Shown here: piece by piece, positions 1-11,700 of the stretch | Numbering within the stretch: the first letter of the stretch is position 1 | Layout of the letters: each line of letters starts with the position of its first letter | Notes under the pieces: generated by a model | Database searches by the model: none | What the model was told of the DNA's origin: nothing | Seen by the model: only the letters and a program-made list of their open reading frames with translations | Origin: Viridothelium virens | Lineage: Eukaryota; Ascomycota; Dothideomycetes; Trypetheliales; Trypetheliaceae | Reading direction: 5' to 3' | NCBI GenBank assembly: GCA_010094025.1 | Contig: ML991793.1 | Span: forward strand, 186,001 to 250,000 | Length of the DNA: 64,000 nucleotides | Made by a program: the position numbers and the translations under genes

Positions 1-673
1 TGAAGAAGGAGCGGAAATCTATGCTTTTTTTTCTTTTTTCTTTTATTGCACAGTGAAGCGCATAGGGAAGTAGGTGGACGATAGGCGACGTTTGGTCTGT
101 TTCTTGGCAAATAATTCGACTAATTACCTAATTCTATTTAGCGTCGGTCTAGTGCGTGCCACTGCACAAAGGACGGGAGACTTTCTCCGGGGCTTCGACT
201 CTGTACTCTCAACCTGCATTGTCATTGCTTCAACCTCATCTGAACACAGCATCAAGTATCTCTCAGGTTCACTGACCTTGACAAAATATCAAATAGAGAT
301 AGCGGATAATAATGATTAAGAAAAGGGAACCAATGGGGGGAGAATGTGCGAGGTTTTTCTATTAGCTACATCTGTAAGCTAAACGTTCTGCGTATTGCAT
401 TCCATAGCCTTTTGGTTCCCCATTTGCTCCCCTTTCCGCCTCTTTTCTGCATATCTTCTTGTGGTCATTCGCCGTCTTTCCCTTTACAAGATCGGCGTTC
501 TTCTGTCGCACTCTTTCCGCAAACCTTGCCTTGATATGCTATTTGGATCTTTACGCCAGCTCCTTCGTCTTCACATCCTCTCGGGGCTTGTGTTCCTTCT
601 CCAATGCCTTTTCATGCTCTTTGGATTTGAGTTCCTTCTTCTCTGCCTTTACGTACCATGGGAAGCTTTATTC

Positions 674-832
674 CCTCTGCTTTGCCATGCCAATCTTACT
701 CACACTATATTTCCTCTACTTTACTATACTCTTCTCACTCGTATGGTATTTGAGTCTGGCTGCCTTAGCCTTCTCACTCCTATTATATTTGAGTTCCGAC
801 GCCTTACCCCTCGCACTCCTTGCAAATTTCAT
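674..832 (-). repeat. Degenerate 39-bp (13-codon) tandem repeat, coding-like
   Basis: Read on the minus strand from an ATG at 832-830, the sequence is Lys/Ser/Tyr-rich and falls into three consecutive 39-bp units (790-752, 751-713, 712-674). Each starts with AAATA and has an AGTGAG or AGTAAG core, translating as KYNRSEKAK, KYHTSEKSI and KYSVSKIGM plus four more residues per unit. The second unit contains a stop, and beyond 674 the pattern decays into Lys/Glu-rich coding-like sequence with further stops. From memory, Pezizomycotina genomes carry many short, highly basic tandem-repeat ORFs of this look. I infer a decayed member and do not know a function. Confidence 0.55.
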
Positions 833-1932
833 TCTCAGCGCTTTTCTAGGTCTTTTCTGCCGTGCATGAACCGACTCTTGAAGATTCTTAGGCCATTATA
901 TCGTTCTCAGTCATAACGGGCTTAAGCTGTCTCGCCTTACAGCTGTTCTAGTGGAGGGCCGTTAATGTTCACACTAAATTCTTGGAGATCGGAGACTCTC
1001 ATAGCAATTCTTCGTAGCTGATGAGCCTGTGTATTTACTGGGGCCTCCCAAATTGCACAGAGCTAAAATACGGCGTTAGAGAGATTCCGTACCGGTTCCT
1101 TCCCAACATACTACTAGGTCTTGACCTTTGGGAATAAGGTAAGATCTATTGAGGGACTACGAGAATTACTGGAGGCACGGGAGACCAAAATATCAGCCAC
1201 CTCCAGTCGCACTAACATTTCTTATCACGGATCTGCCGCACCCTTCTTGCAAATGTTTGTAAGGAATACCGAAGAGTGCGCTGCAACTAAGCCTGAGATG
1301 CTGTCTGGGGAGATCGTGTTCCAAACAAGAGCGTGACTGACGATTCAAGTCCGTGGTAGCATCACGGCTATCCTTCACGGAGGCGCTTACGAAATTGCCG
1401 AGGAAACCTCTGGTCGTGAAGGCCTTCTCTCAATGCACCAGTACCACAAGGATTCTCTATCGATTGATTTGCATCTTGCTATTCTAGTCCGCATTTCTTT
1501 GAAGGTCTCAAAACGATATTCTGCGCCACCTATCAAATGCGCCTCGATGGTCCGCTGTTCCCCCAGGATGACTCGCCTCCCTCTGGTCTGTGCTCCTCTC
1601 ACTTTTCCTCCAACCCAGCGTGCATAGTCATTTGGGAGTTTAACGCTGTTATCTAACACGGGAGATTCTTCGCTCTGAGAACTTGAAGCTTTAGATCCGG
1701 CTTGCATTAAATTTAGGTCGACCCCATCGTTGCATAGCTCTCGGGTCTGCTGATCCTCCCATCTATCCCTTGTTGTAGCAATTTTCTGGACTTGCTAGAC
1801 CTTACGCTAACGGAGTCACCGAATTTCTGGTAGAGAAACTTGCAAGGCTGAGGGTTGACATAGCCGGCGCTGGCTAGTTTACCTCTGCCCCGTTGGTGGC
1901 AAACAATGGCGACAATGTATCTCCATGTAGGG

Positions 1933-1940
1933 TATAAAAA
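1933..1940 (+). promoter_or_regulatory. TATA-like box upstream of the DUF3176 gene
   Basis: TATAAAAA lies about 230 bp upstream of the chosen ATG at 2169. The distance is long, so either the 5' UTR is long or the match is fortuitous. Confidence 0.3.
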
Positions 1941-2168
1941 TACTTTTGGCGTCGGGCTGATGTCAAGGACTACTGGCTCTTATATTCAGCCACGCTGTGC
2001 ATGCGCTTTTCCGTGCAATCTTGACCGCAGGTTTGTTTGACTAGCTGTTTCTTGAGCTGAACAGGCCAGGTCCAGAGCATCAGACTTATATTGTTACTCA
2101 GCTGGTGTATCGTCATTCAACGAAATCAATTAACAATCTAGTTGATCGACATATACCCTCTTGACAAC

Positions 2169-4323
2169 ATGAGGAGTTTACGAGAACGGACGCACTCGAT
2201 CAAAGACACTTGGGCTCTCGAGTTCCTGTCATTATTTGGTAGTCTGTCTTCTCTTGCTACTATGGTCATGCTTTTGGCTCACTACAATAACCACCCTATT
2301 TTTGTTTGGCATGGTTTTACCCTAAATGCATACGTCTCCATTTTGTCGACTGCGATCAAGGGCTGGCTTATTTTTCCAGTGACTGAAACAGTCAGTCAGT
2401 GGAAATGGATAATGTTCTCAAGGATGCAACATCGCTTGGTTGATTTCGACTGTGTCGACAGTGCAAGCCGCGGCCCACTTGGGACTGTACAGACGTTGTA
2501 TAGGAGAACTGGAGGGTAGGTTGAACGTCATCTTCTGATCAACTGCCAAAATCTGACCTGAGAAGGTGGTCTCTGACCCTAGGCACTTTAATTATCCTCC
2601 TTGCTATCGCAATAGATCCATTTGTACAACAGCTTGTGCACATCCAGGAACAGGTAATATACCGGAAAAGTAACCAGGCGGTACTTCCGATAGCTACGCG
2701 TTATTCCAGAGGGTCTACATATGCCTTTAGAGTTCCCGCTCTGTGTTGTAAGTATACTATCATTTTAAGGTCCAAGCCAGTGCTAAGGGAAGTGTAGCGT
2801 TTTCTGAGGGTAATGGATCGGCGGTGGTTAATGAGACTGCGTGTGTGCCAGAAGAAGCAGACATCGATTTTACCATGCGGTCTGCAATATTTTATGGCCT
2901 CTCAAACTCGCAGTCATCAGCCATGCGACAACTAGAGTTCAGCTGTCCATCTGGGAATTGTACTTGGGATGCATTCCAATCTCTAGCTGTTTGCAGCAAG
3001 TGCGAAGACGTTAGTGATCAACTACGGAAAGTTCCGCCATCACAAGAAACAGTTTTCGACACAGACTCCTGGTTTGGGTCAGGATCACCTCCCTTTGTCA
3101 AGAAAGGTGGGCCGTTAACCACTTTTTCCTTTCCTAATGGCCTCAAAATAGTCAGCAACGATGGCTTTCTCCCAAAATTGATGATGACATTATGGTCAAC
3201 CGTTAAACCTTCGTCGACGATCGGTTTTCAGTCGAATTCTGAATTGATATATTCAACATTCTTCATCAAGGCCATAGATAATGTCATCTGGCCAGGCACA
3301 TCTCTCAGGGCCACTGAATGCGCCTTGTATTATTGCGTCAATGAGTATACGTCTAAAGTGCTGAACGGATTTCTCGTGGAGAATGCCACGCAGATCACCT
3401 CAGCGAAAATATCTAATAGATCATGGCAGCCTTCAGATACAAACAATGCTTCTCGTCACGATCACTTGATCGCTGACCCACCGCACTTCGTCAAAAGGAC
3501 AGATCTCATGTTAGGAAATCAATACAACGTCTCACAGACCAGCATTGACGGAATTCACGCATTCTTCAAGAACCTCTTTGATGGCACTGACGGCGTTTGC
3601 TATGGTGGAGAACTATTCCACATGAATGGCTTCGCAGGGTCCGTACTTGACCTTGGCTGGACGCTTGTTCCCGCAGAGTCCCAAGAAACTCTTATGAGCT
3701 TCGACCCTCTGATTATGCAGGCATTCTATCAAAGTACTAACCTGACAGATACGTTTGAAAGCATTGCTTGGAGCATGTCCAATGCCATACGAGAGGGGGC
3801 AGATGAGGAAGGAGGCAAAAGGTCATCGGTCACAGGACAGAATGGAATTCTCATGAATCATTACTCGATTCAATGGCCGTGGATTAGCCTTCCGATAACT
3901 CTTATTCTGGCAAGCTATATTTTTCTTTGCCTAGGAGTATATTACTCTCACAAAGCTAAGGTTCCAGTCTGGAAATCGTCTTCGCTTGCAGCTCTGGCGC
4001 GAGGGCGCTGCGTGTCCGATCATCTCAAGGGCACTACTACGATCAGCGGGATGGAAGACAAGGCAGAAGGTACATTTGCACGTTTGATCGATTTTGGAAG
4101 CCTCGAAATTTCAGGAACATCACTCAGGGATTTGTCACAAACGTTATTCCCGCTCTCTCGACAGTCTAGTCCTCCCGCTCTTCGGCCTGCTGACCTCGAA
4201 AGGGGTAGCAATCCTGTACTTCGCGTCTCCCAAGACTTAACGCTTGAAAGGGACGTGAGTGAGATTGACGAAGACGATGGACAAGAAGGGCAACCTATGC
4301 GAACGACCTGGTGCAACACTTAA
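2169..4323 (+). CDS. DUF3176-family fungal membrane protein
   Basis: Predicted 691-aa integral membrane protein of the DUF3176 family, which is common and expanded in filamentous ascomycetes and has no established function. Exons by eye: 2169-2515, 2566-2747 and 2777-4323 (lengths sum to a multiple of three). N-terminal hydrophobic segments lie around residues 12-35 and 40-65. A third follows intron 1 and contains the family-typical AIDPFVQQL. A large Cys-containing, N-glycosylation-rich middle domain follows, then a last membrane segment near residue 570 (ITLILASYIFLCLGVYY) and a Ser-rich acidic cytoplasmic tail. The frame is open further upstream, but ATG 2169 is the first Met. The second intron acceptor (AAG before 2777) is my best fit and is uncertain. 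It is followed tail to tail by an MFS gene. Confidence 0.8.
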
Positions 4324-4565
4324 AGACGTCGCCTTCTTAACCTCGAAAGGGCACTATTAAGATCACAGACTACTAAATTGAAGATGATCGGTGTGTTTTC
4401 TCTGTTAAGAGTGGAATAGCTTCATGATGTGGGCGGTTTTTCTCTTTTCTTTTGTTCTCTTTCCCTCAAGCAAGATTTGTAAAACAGAGTACAAAAATTT
4501 CGATTGCCTGATCTCATTAGCTTTCATGACAATCGATCGTCCACTGTTTTGCCTCCGTCCAATAT

Positions 4566-6468
4566 CTACAGCATCATCAATGCAGCCAGTACTTCTCCGC
4601 AAATAAACCCCAGCAGCACCTTCCACTGGAGAGTAAAACCGTGTCCAAACATTCGCTGAATATCTCCTTGCACACTCTGTGGAAATTGATGGATTTTTGC
4701 TGCAGATTGCAAAACCTCCGAGGCGTCACTGGCTCCCAATAATGAGTTGAGTTGGGGTCGTGTGCTGCTACTGAACACCGCAGTAACAACTCCTAACCCA
4801 ACAGTCCCTCCCAAGTACCTGAATTGCATCCCGGCGCCCAAGGCTGAAGCTGAAGAAAGTTTTGTGAGTGCTGAAATGTGCATTTCGCGCTCAGATTTGA
4901 GACTTACGGATCAGATGTTTTTCCACCATGAAAGGCACAGAGGTTACGAGCAGGATATTGTTGATTCCCAGCCCGATTCCCAGCACGACCTCGTATACGT
5001 ACTCTGCAGGATCGATTGTTGTAGTATTTGGAAGCTGGCAGAAGAGAGCAGCGCCTACGATCTGGATAGCAATGCCCACCAGCAAGCCATATGCAGGCTT
5101 TATTTGATATCTGGAAACGAGCATGGAGCTAATGAAAGCAATTAAGGAAACCGCGATCATGAAAGGCAATAGACGAATGGCCGCATCAAAGGGAGACTCG
5201 CCATCCAGGATTTGGAAGCGCTCTGGTATCTGGACAATGGCACTCGTGGTCGGTGTGCTAACAAGGAAGAAGCTCCTGCACTCGAGCGCGGTCAGCAAAC
5301 GGAGCAAGGGGAGTATTGAGATGGTTTCGAGGTTAGCGAACTGTGGGACTGTCGAGTCGAATTGGAAATATTTCGTACATGAACATGCCAATACACTTTC
5401 TGGATGTGAATTTCCAAGTCAAGACTGGAACAACGTCTTTCCAGTGTAGCGTGACGAAACGTTCCCAGAGAACGAAGAGAATGGCCGACACGCTGGCAAA
5501 GGTGAGCAGACAGATCGACGGGACGGAGTTCCAATTCCAGTCAATGTCTGCCTCCTGCAGGGCTGTGACGAACAGGACCGACAACGCGAGGAAGAGACCA
5601 GCTCCTATGAGATCGAGCTTCCTTAACGATGAAAATACCGCGGCAGGATCTTTCCGACCCTTGAGATTGTGCCGAGGGAATCCATTAGGAAGCGCAATAG
5701 TGTCAATCAGCAGAGGTAAGCATGCTAAGGGGATACTGCGATTGACAGAGTCAGCCAAGGATTCGCTCTGACATTTTTCATATTCGGTTACAAAAGACAA
5801 CGTGAGAGGAGCCTTACTTCAGCCAGAATACCCATCGCCAGGTTGTGGTGCTGCTTATTGAACCTCCTATCAGAGGACCGAGACCAAAAGCCAAGATATA
5901 CATGACGGACGCGATCGCGGAATATTTTGGGAATTTCGCAGGTCCCGTAACTTCCGCCAAGATGACGATGGACATATTGAAGACTCCTGCGCCACCGATG
6001 CCCTGGAAAGCTCGGAAGATTATGCTATATAATCATTAGCCAGGATCTTTCACGAGATCGGAGTACAAACAGTTGAAGAGCTGTCCGAGATCCGGCACAT
6101 GCACCAGAAAATGAGATGAAGAGGACGTGTGCCAGGATCACGGACGGCTTTCTTCCCAGTACGTGACTGAATTGAGCCCAGATGATCAGGAATCCTGCAT
6201 CATGAAGTTATAAACGGCTAGCACACACAAAGATACCAAGAGGCTTGCCGGTGTATGTTAACATGTATGCGTTAATGACCCAAGATATATGCTTGAAAGC
6301 CTGTAGCTCATTGGTGATATCAACCAAGGCCGTGCTCACGATTGAGACCTCCATAGTGGAGAGGAAGATTCCAAGCATCAAACTGCCGGGTCCAATTAGT
6401 CTTATTGTTCTCGCCATGGTTCCGGAAGCAGCCAAAGTTACCCTATTATCGTGAAGTGAAATCTCCAT
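4566..6468 (-). CDS. MFS multidrug-type transporter (DHA14-like)
   Basis: Proton-driven efflux pump of the major facilitator superfamily, predicted 523 aa in the plasma or vacuolar membrane. Exons by eye (minus): 6468-6237, 6194-6071, 6024-5818, 5735-5379, 5275-4908 and 4849-4566. Phases agree at all junctions. Recognisable pieces are the helix-1 stretch LSTMEVSIVSTAL, WVINAYMLTYT, the loop motif HVLGRKP after helix 2, FRAFQGIGGAGVF, the helix-5 region LAFGLGPLIGGSI followed by TTWRWVFWL, and QFRYLGGTVGLG near the end. These match the 14-helix drug:H+ antiporter pattern. Met at 6417 is an alternative start; the frame also stays open upstream to 6837, but without family similarity. Substrate unknown. 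It faces a P450 gene across a 1.6-kb gap, so a shared detoxification or secondary-metabolite role is possible but only inferred. Confidence 0.85.
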
Positions 6469-8080
6469 CCAGTTAGATGAGGACCGTATGGGGCCTTCTG
6501 CTGCTTTTCCAGCATGTTCTCCTTTCCAGAAGAAACGACATGTTGCTCTGAGTTGCTTGAACGTAACGTAGAGTCGGGGGAGTTTGCACGGTCTGGTGTG
6601 GATTGCAATGACATGATGGTTTGTCAGATTGAGCACGAAAGGACAGCGTGAACTGCTTCCAGTCAGGTACAGACCATGCAAGAAGAAGGACGAAGGCAGT
6701 ATATATGGATCTTTACCAGAATGTCGATTTGTTTCCAATATAGGAAATGGTGGCCAAAGACCAATGGCCACGAAAGGCACATCAAGGAAGTCTTCTACTA
6801 GACCCCATACTCCCTGTCCATCAGCGTTCTTCCGCAAGACCCCTTGTCTATATGAAGATCTTGCAGTGAATTTGTTCGGACCTTAACCAGCTTGGAGGCA
6901 CTCGGACTGAGCGTGGTGAGAGCCGATCTGAGCTATCATGCTTGCGGAGACGCCGAAACCTTCATCCCAAGCATGCAACTCTGGATATTCAGCAAGATCA
7001 TCTGGATCTCTGATGGCACCAAATTGGCGTTCGTCCCTGTGATGGTTGTGTGGGGCCACTCGGCATAATGTTTCAAGATCCTTACTGGTTCTTGTAATAC
7101 TATTTCCAAATGGAAATCAACAGTACCTTTACCAAGGCTTACGGCAACTTTGGATCGAATCTGCAGATAATTTTCAAGGAAATTTCATCGAAAAAACATT
7201 GTTGTGGTCGTACCAACATTCCAGGGCTGAACGACATCGTAGCTGCTGCTTCCTTCTACCCGAAAGGCAATCCGTGCTGGCTTACACTAGGTGAGTGTAT
7301 TCATGAGGATAAGATTGCTGTTTGTTTCAGTGGCCCAGACTGAATCCGCGCTGAGTCCTAATTTGATCGCTTAATTACAGTGCTGTGAACCGAACCTTGT
7401 GAGGCTTCTGTTTGAAGTTTTCGCCATCGGTGCTTTCCGCTGTCGCGCTGCGCGTACGGCAAGAGTGAGTAGACAGCGGAGTCTGGACTCGGTTGGTCGG
7501 CATGACGTGAATTTGCCTGCTGGGCAGTGTCAGTTGGCGAGCGCAGATTTGCCTCATGGAGATTTCTGGGGGGAGGGTTACCAAAAGAAGCTAGACTGCT
7601 TCCTCTTGCTGTTGGTGTTACTCTCCTCTACCGTCGATGGCAGACGAAAAAAATCGTACAGGCTCCCGAGGACGGAACTCCAATAATGGCAATAATTCAA
7701 CGAGAAGCAAAGTTCGACGTGAGATCGTTACGATCACTACGGAGCACGAAAGCTTTCAATCGACTGCCGCGATCTCCATGTCGGGCCAACGGCGTTCCCG
7801 CTGTGCAACTTAGACATGAATCTCGTCTCCAGAAGCTGCTAGTCGGTGGAGTCTGCTAATCTACGAACTCTCATGAAGAGCTCGTGGGCCATGTAGCTTG
7901 GTGGAAGTTGGCTGCGTTGCCTCTCGTAGGACTTAAAAGCCAATCTTGGCCATCCTAGTCGATGTATGGGCCCTGCAGTCCCACCTGCATTGCTCACTTT
8001 CGCAAGTCAAGTATCTCGTGAGTAATTCTCGATATAGTTACCTGTTACTTCTCCTTTTCCTCGTCACCTTTTCTCTGGCA
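6469..8080. other. 1.6-kb spacer between MFS and P450 genes, with unexplained open frames
   Basis: No recognisable gene. On the minus strand, frames upstream of the MFS start stay open and look protein-like (about 7080-6890 and 6837-6470). On the plus strand a 58-codon Asn/Arg/Ser-rich ORF runs from ATG 7637 to TAG 7813, and a Cys-containing frame runs at 7110-7343. None matches a family I know. It may hold decayed gene pieces or upstream exons. Confidence 0.4.
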
Positions 8081-9923
8081 ATGATCTTCGAGCTCGTTTC
8101 ATTACTCTATCAGCGGTGGGCTGCCTTGGCTATTACTTGTCTAGTTTTCTACGTGAGTGTTTAATCTAGAATGCCAGTGGTTCACGACTGAATCCCCAAG
8201 TTTCTATATATATGTGTCTACAGGCTATACTACCACCCTTTGGCCAAGTACCCAGGACCCTTCCTGGCGAAGCTTACAGATTTGTATGCCGCCTACTATG
8301 CCTACACTGGAGATTTACATATCAAAATGAAGGAGGCCCACGATCAATACGGTATTATTAGAGAATCTAAACTGTATAGCTACCTCTTGCTTACGCTTCG
8401 ATTAGGTGATTATGTCCGGTTTGGCCCGGCGAAGATCTTGTGCAATACCAATACTAGCCTCCATGGTATGTAAAATCTTTGAACACTTAGGAATGAGGTT
8501 GACTGTGAGCAGTAATCTACAAGTCGAAGCATGTCAAAAAGTCCGCGGGCTACCTGGTATCGCAGAGATCCAGAGGGGCATGGAACTTATTTAACGCCGT
8601 AGATAAGACAATTCATGCGAGAAAGAAGAGAGTAATGCGTCAAGCATTCACTACAGAAAGTCTGCGGCGATTTGAACCAGTCTGGCTTAAACAGATTCAG
8701 GTCTTTGTTGATCTGCTGACACCCAGCTCTCGTCGAGATGCGCAATCTGAGTGGACAGCTCCTAAAGATGTCGCTTCCTATGGTATTGCTTTCTCTTTCT
8801 CATTAATGACATGATACTAATCCCTACGATTAAGTTGAACATATGGCAATCGATATGATGGGTACCGTGGGATTCGGCCACGAGCTCTGCTTACAATCTC
8901 ATCCCAACAATCGTTATATGCCTCACGTAATAGCCAAAATTCAAAAATGGACCAGTACCCATGTACAGTCCCCGAGTCTCGCTTGGCTCTGTCTGGATAT
9001 GATCTTTTATCCACAGCAAATTTACTACGGAAAAAGATTACTTGAACAGGTTCGAATATTTGTCGAGGAGAGGACGAATGCTCAGGAAGCGAAGAATGAC
9101 ATCTTCTCGTTTCTTGTTGACGCCGTTGATCCCGAGACTGGAGAGCATTTCTCGATCACTGAACTTTGGTCCGAAGCCAAACTTCTCACGATTGCTAGTA
9201 AGTGGATTCGAGCACATCATCCTTTTGGAATCTGTGGGGGATCAGAAGCTAAACAAATGATTGAGATTTTCAGCGGGAGAGACTGTCGCTGCTGCCCTTA
9301 CCGCCGTCTTATTTTACCTCAGTCGCAATTCCGATAGCTACGACAGGGTAGTCAATGAAATTCGGACGGCCTTCAAGGAGGCAAGAGATATTCGCTTAGG
9401 TGGTACGATGGATTCATGCACCTTCCTCCATGCTTGCATCAAAGAGAGCATGCGCATGTCTCCCCCAACGGGAAGTGCGCCGTGGCGTGAAGTTGAAGTC
9501 GACAACCTCCTAATAGATGGGCATGAGATCCCCAAAGGCTGCAACGTCGCGACCTCTATCTATGCAATTCATCATAAAGAGGAGTATTTCCCAGATTCTT
9601 ACAGCTTCCGTCCCGAACGCTGGCTACAAGAAGATCCAGCACTAGAATCGGAAGCAGCCAAAAGTGCATTCAGGCCATTCTCGCTCGGGAGCCGAGTCTG
9701 CATCGGACAAGGGCTTGCCATGGCAGAGATCGCAGACGTGCTCGCGCTCCTCCTGTGGCATTTGGATTTTCGCAAAGCGTCCGACGAGTCGTTGGCGAAG
9801 ATCGGCGAAGGAACCGAGGGAGCTAAGAATGGACGGCATCGAGTGGGTGAGTTCCAGATGAAGGATCACATCGTTGGTCAGTATCAGGGCCTCTTTCTGG
9901 AATGCAGACGACGACAAACATGA
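8081..9923 (+). CDS. Cytochrome P450 monooxygenase
   Basis: Predicted 521-aa ER-anchored haem-thiolate monooxygenase. Exons by eye: 8081-8152, 8201-8351, 8406-8465, 8513-8782, 8835-9197 and 9274-9923; the sum is divisible by three. The N-terminal anchor (IFELVSLLYQRW, then a hydrophobic run) joins to YRLYYHPLAKYPGP, the usual hinge of fungal P450s. The K-helix ExxR is ESMR near residue 362, the PERW-type motif is FRPERW, and the haem loop is FSLGSRVCIG near residue 445 with the Cys ligand. The I-helix reads IATGETVA across an intron, so Thr stands where the family usually has Gly before the x-E-T. The overall pattern resembles fungal benzoate-hydroxylase/CYP65-like enzymes. Substrate unknown. 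A start further upstream in the same frame (non-ATG) is unlikely. Confidence 0.88.
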
Positions 9924-11700
9924 AGGACGCTGAACTTGATCTCTGAGACATCAAGAAAATCCACCCGTATTCGAAGCAATACTTTCTACACGACGCTACA
10001 TCTTACTCTAGGGAATTACAAAAGAGAGTGCATTGTTTTGCTTCCCACGTGGGATGCTATTACAAGAGATTGCTCCAGCTAACGCAAATTTTGTGTTTGG
10101 CTCCTTATGGGACAAGATGTTGTCATGTATACTATCTATAGATCCCGACCCTGGTATATACTGGCGAGGAGATTGAGTGGTTCATTGCTCACTATGTAGT
10201 TTTAGCCTCTTATGTTCTTTAGTCTAGCAATGTTCATAGAGTAAATGCATCGCACACAGTCGAGTACAGTGTGGGTACCCGGAGTAATTAGTTCAAAAGA
10301 GCACGACTCAGCCTACGCTTCGAGCTTGCCACTCATAGATTCTTCAACAAATTTGCGGACTGGAAGTATAAATACAACTGAGTCTTTCTGATACGGTGAC
10401 TGTTTCTGACCGTATATCTGTAGCCTGCCCAGATGATGGCGATACAGTCCATCACGAGTGGCCGCAGGATTGCTTAGCAATGCTAGAAAATACGACCTCT
10501 CTAGCTGGATGTAGATCCGCTGCAACTAGCTTGTCGAAATTTTGGCCTCTCTTTTGCGTAATGCGTACATATGAGCTCTGAAAGCTTATTACCCACCATT
10601 GTGACCGGAAACACGGAAAAAATGACCTGCTGCCTCGCTATACTGCCATTAAGTATAGTGAAGGCTAAATGAGCGTGCAGTTCGAGCCGGTAAGGGCTGT
10701 TTCTTCCCCATACTGGGAGGCTTCCTGAATTACTATATCTGTCTGCGAGCAGTGCCGCCGTATCCTGGTCGCGCCATTTGGAACTGACGATATGATTGCC
10801 ACTTCATCTGAGATCGAGGCACTGAGGGCAACCGTTTCTGAACAAGGCTACCTGGGAAGTCAGGGCCTCATGCGCCCTGCCATGCCTCCATCCTTGCTGT
10901 ACTGGACTGGGTCGAAGGAGAAGCGGAAGCAGCGCAGATCCGGCGGAGGCGGAGCTGTACTGGAGTAAGCGCCTGGGTCGCCTCTGGCTCTGACTATTAA
11001 TTCCAAGTATACGGTTGTTCTAACGCGGCAAAGTTGCACGCGGCTACCCTGGAGGAGAGTGGGAGCCGGGCATAGCTGATTGAGAAGGAGATATGGAGAT
11101 ATTGGATGCATTTTGGGAAGTCTCTTCCGATTGAAGAGTGGCGGCAGTAGCGTTCGACGGGCTTTCGATCCAGTGAGAATGTCATTGACTAGTTCAATTG
11201 TTTCATTTGCCGTAAGGCCACATGCTGACAGTGGATGTAGTACCGAAAATTTAGAATAAAGTTGTCGTATTGGAAATGCTCTCAAGTAAATCCGCTGCTT
11301 TGACCTACTTAACAATACGGCAGCGGAGCCATCAGAGTCTTCTTGAGCGGACGAGGGATCGGCTCTTGCTTCTCAGGTAATAGAACACTGTAGTAAGCTG
11401 TGAATCAAGATTTCTAAGGAAGCCATTCGCGGGTCAACCTAGCATTTTTCCATGAACCCGGGCATAATATCCTCAAATGTCCATTTCAATGCTCATTTTC
11501 TTATTGCATCAATGCGCTCACCAGGTCTTGACACAATATAGCCGAAATTTACAAACCGGGAAGCTCAGAGGGTATCAAATGCATCGCGCCCTCGCTCCAT
11601 TTCGACAAGGAGCCCCTCAACCAAATCGATTCTCACCATACAATCTCCAACCCCTAATCCGAAGACTGAACAAAAGCAACCCCCGCACATTAGCGCCTCC
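9924..11700. other. Intergenic, no supported gene
   Basis: The P450 3' side runs into 1.8 kb without a credible gene. An open stretch around 10743-10970 (plus) begins with a Cys-x-x-Cys and an acidic helix-like segment but has no domain I recognise. A minus frame at 10860-11315 overlaps it. A small perfect inverted repeat (ctatac...gtatag) lies near 10640-10660. Confidence 0.5.

Larger units (their letters stand above)
1..2168. other. Gene-poor left flank
   Basis: No gene is supported here apart from a degenerate tandem repeat on the minus strand (674-832). Between about 300 and 900 the plus strand is pyrimidine-rich, which gives long Leu/Phe-rich shadow frames with no recognisable domain. 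A 106-codon minus frame at 1387-1707 is open but unlike anything I know. The right part (about 1850-2168) is the promoter side of the DUF3176 gene. Confidence 0.6.

Noticed and set aside
395-916. 173-codon Leu/Phe-rich plus frame resembling a membrane protein
   Set aside because: It is the complement of the Lys-rich tandem-repeat region; hydrophobicity comes from the pyrimidine-rich strand.
1387-1707. 106-codon minus-strand frame with natural-looking composition
   Set aside because: No family recognised, no neighbouring exons, and an overlapping plus frame of similar quality.
10620-10700. Possible tRNA-like GTTCGAGCC box
   Set aside because: No acceptor-stem pairing or A-box at the right distance.
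10860-11315. 151-codon minus frame, and a Cys-x-x-Cys-containing plus frame at about 10743-10970
   Set aside because: The two overlap on opposite strands, neither shows a domain, and there is no intron or start context.
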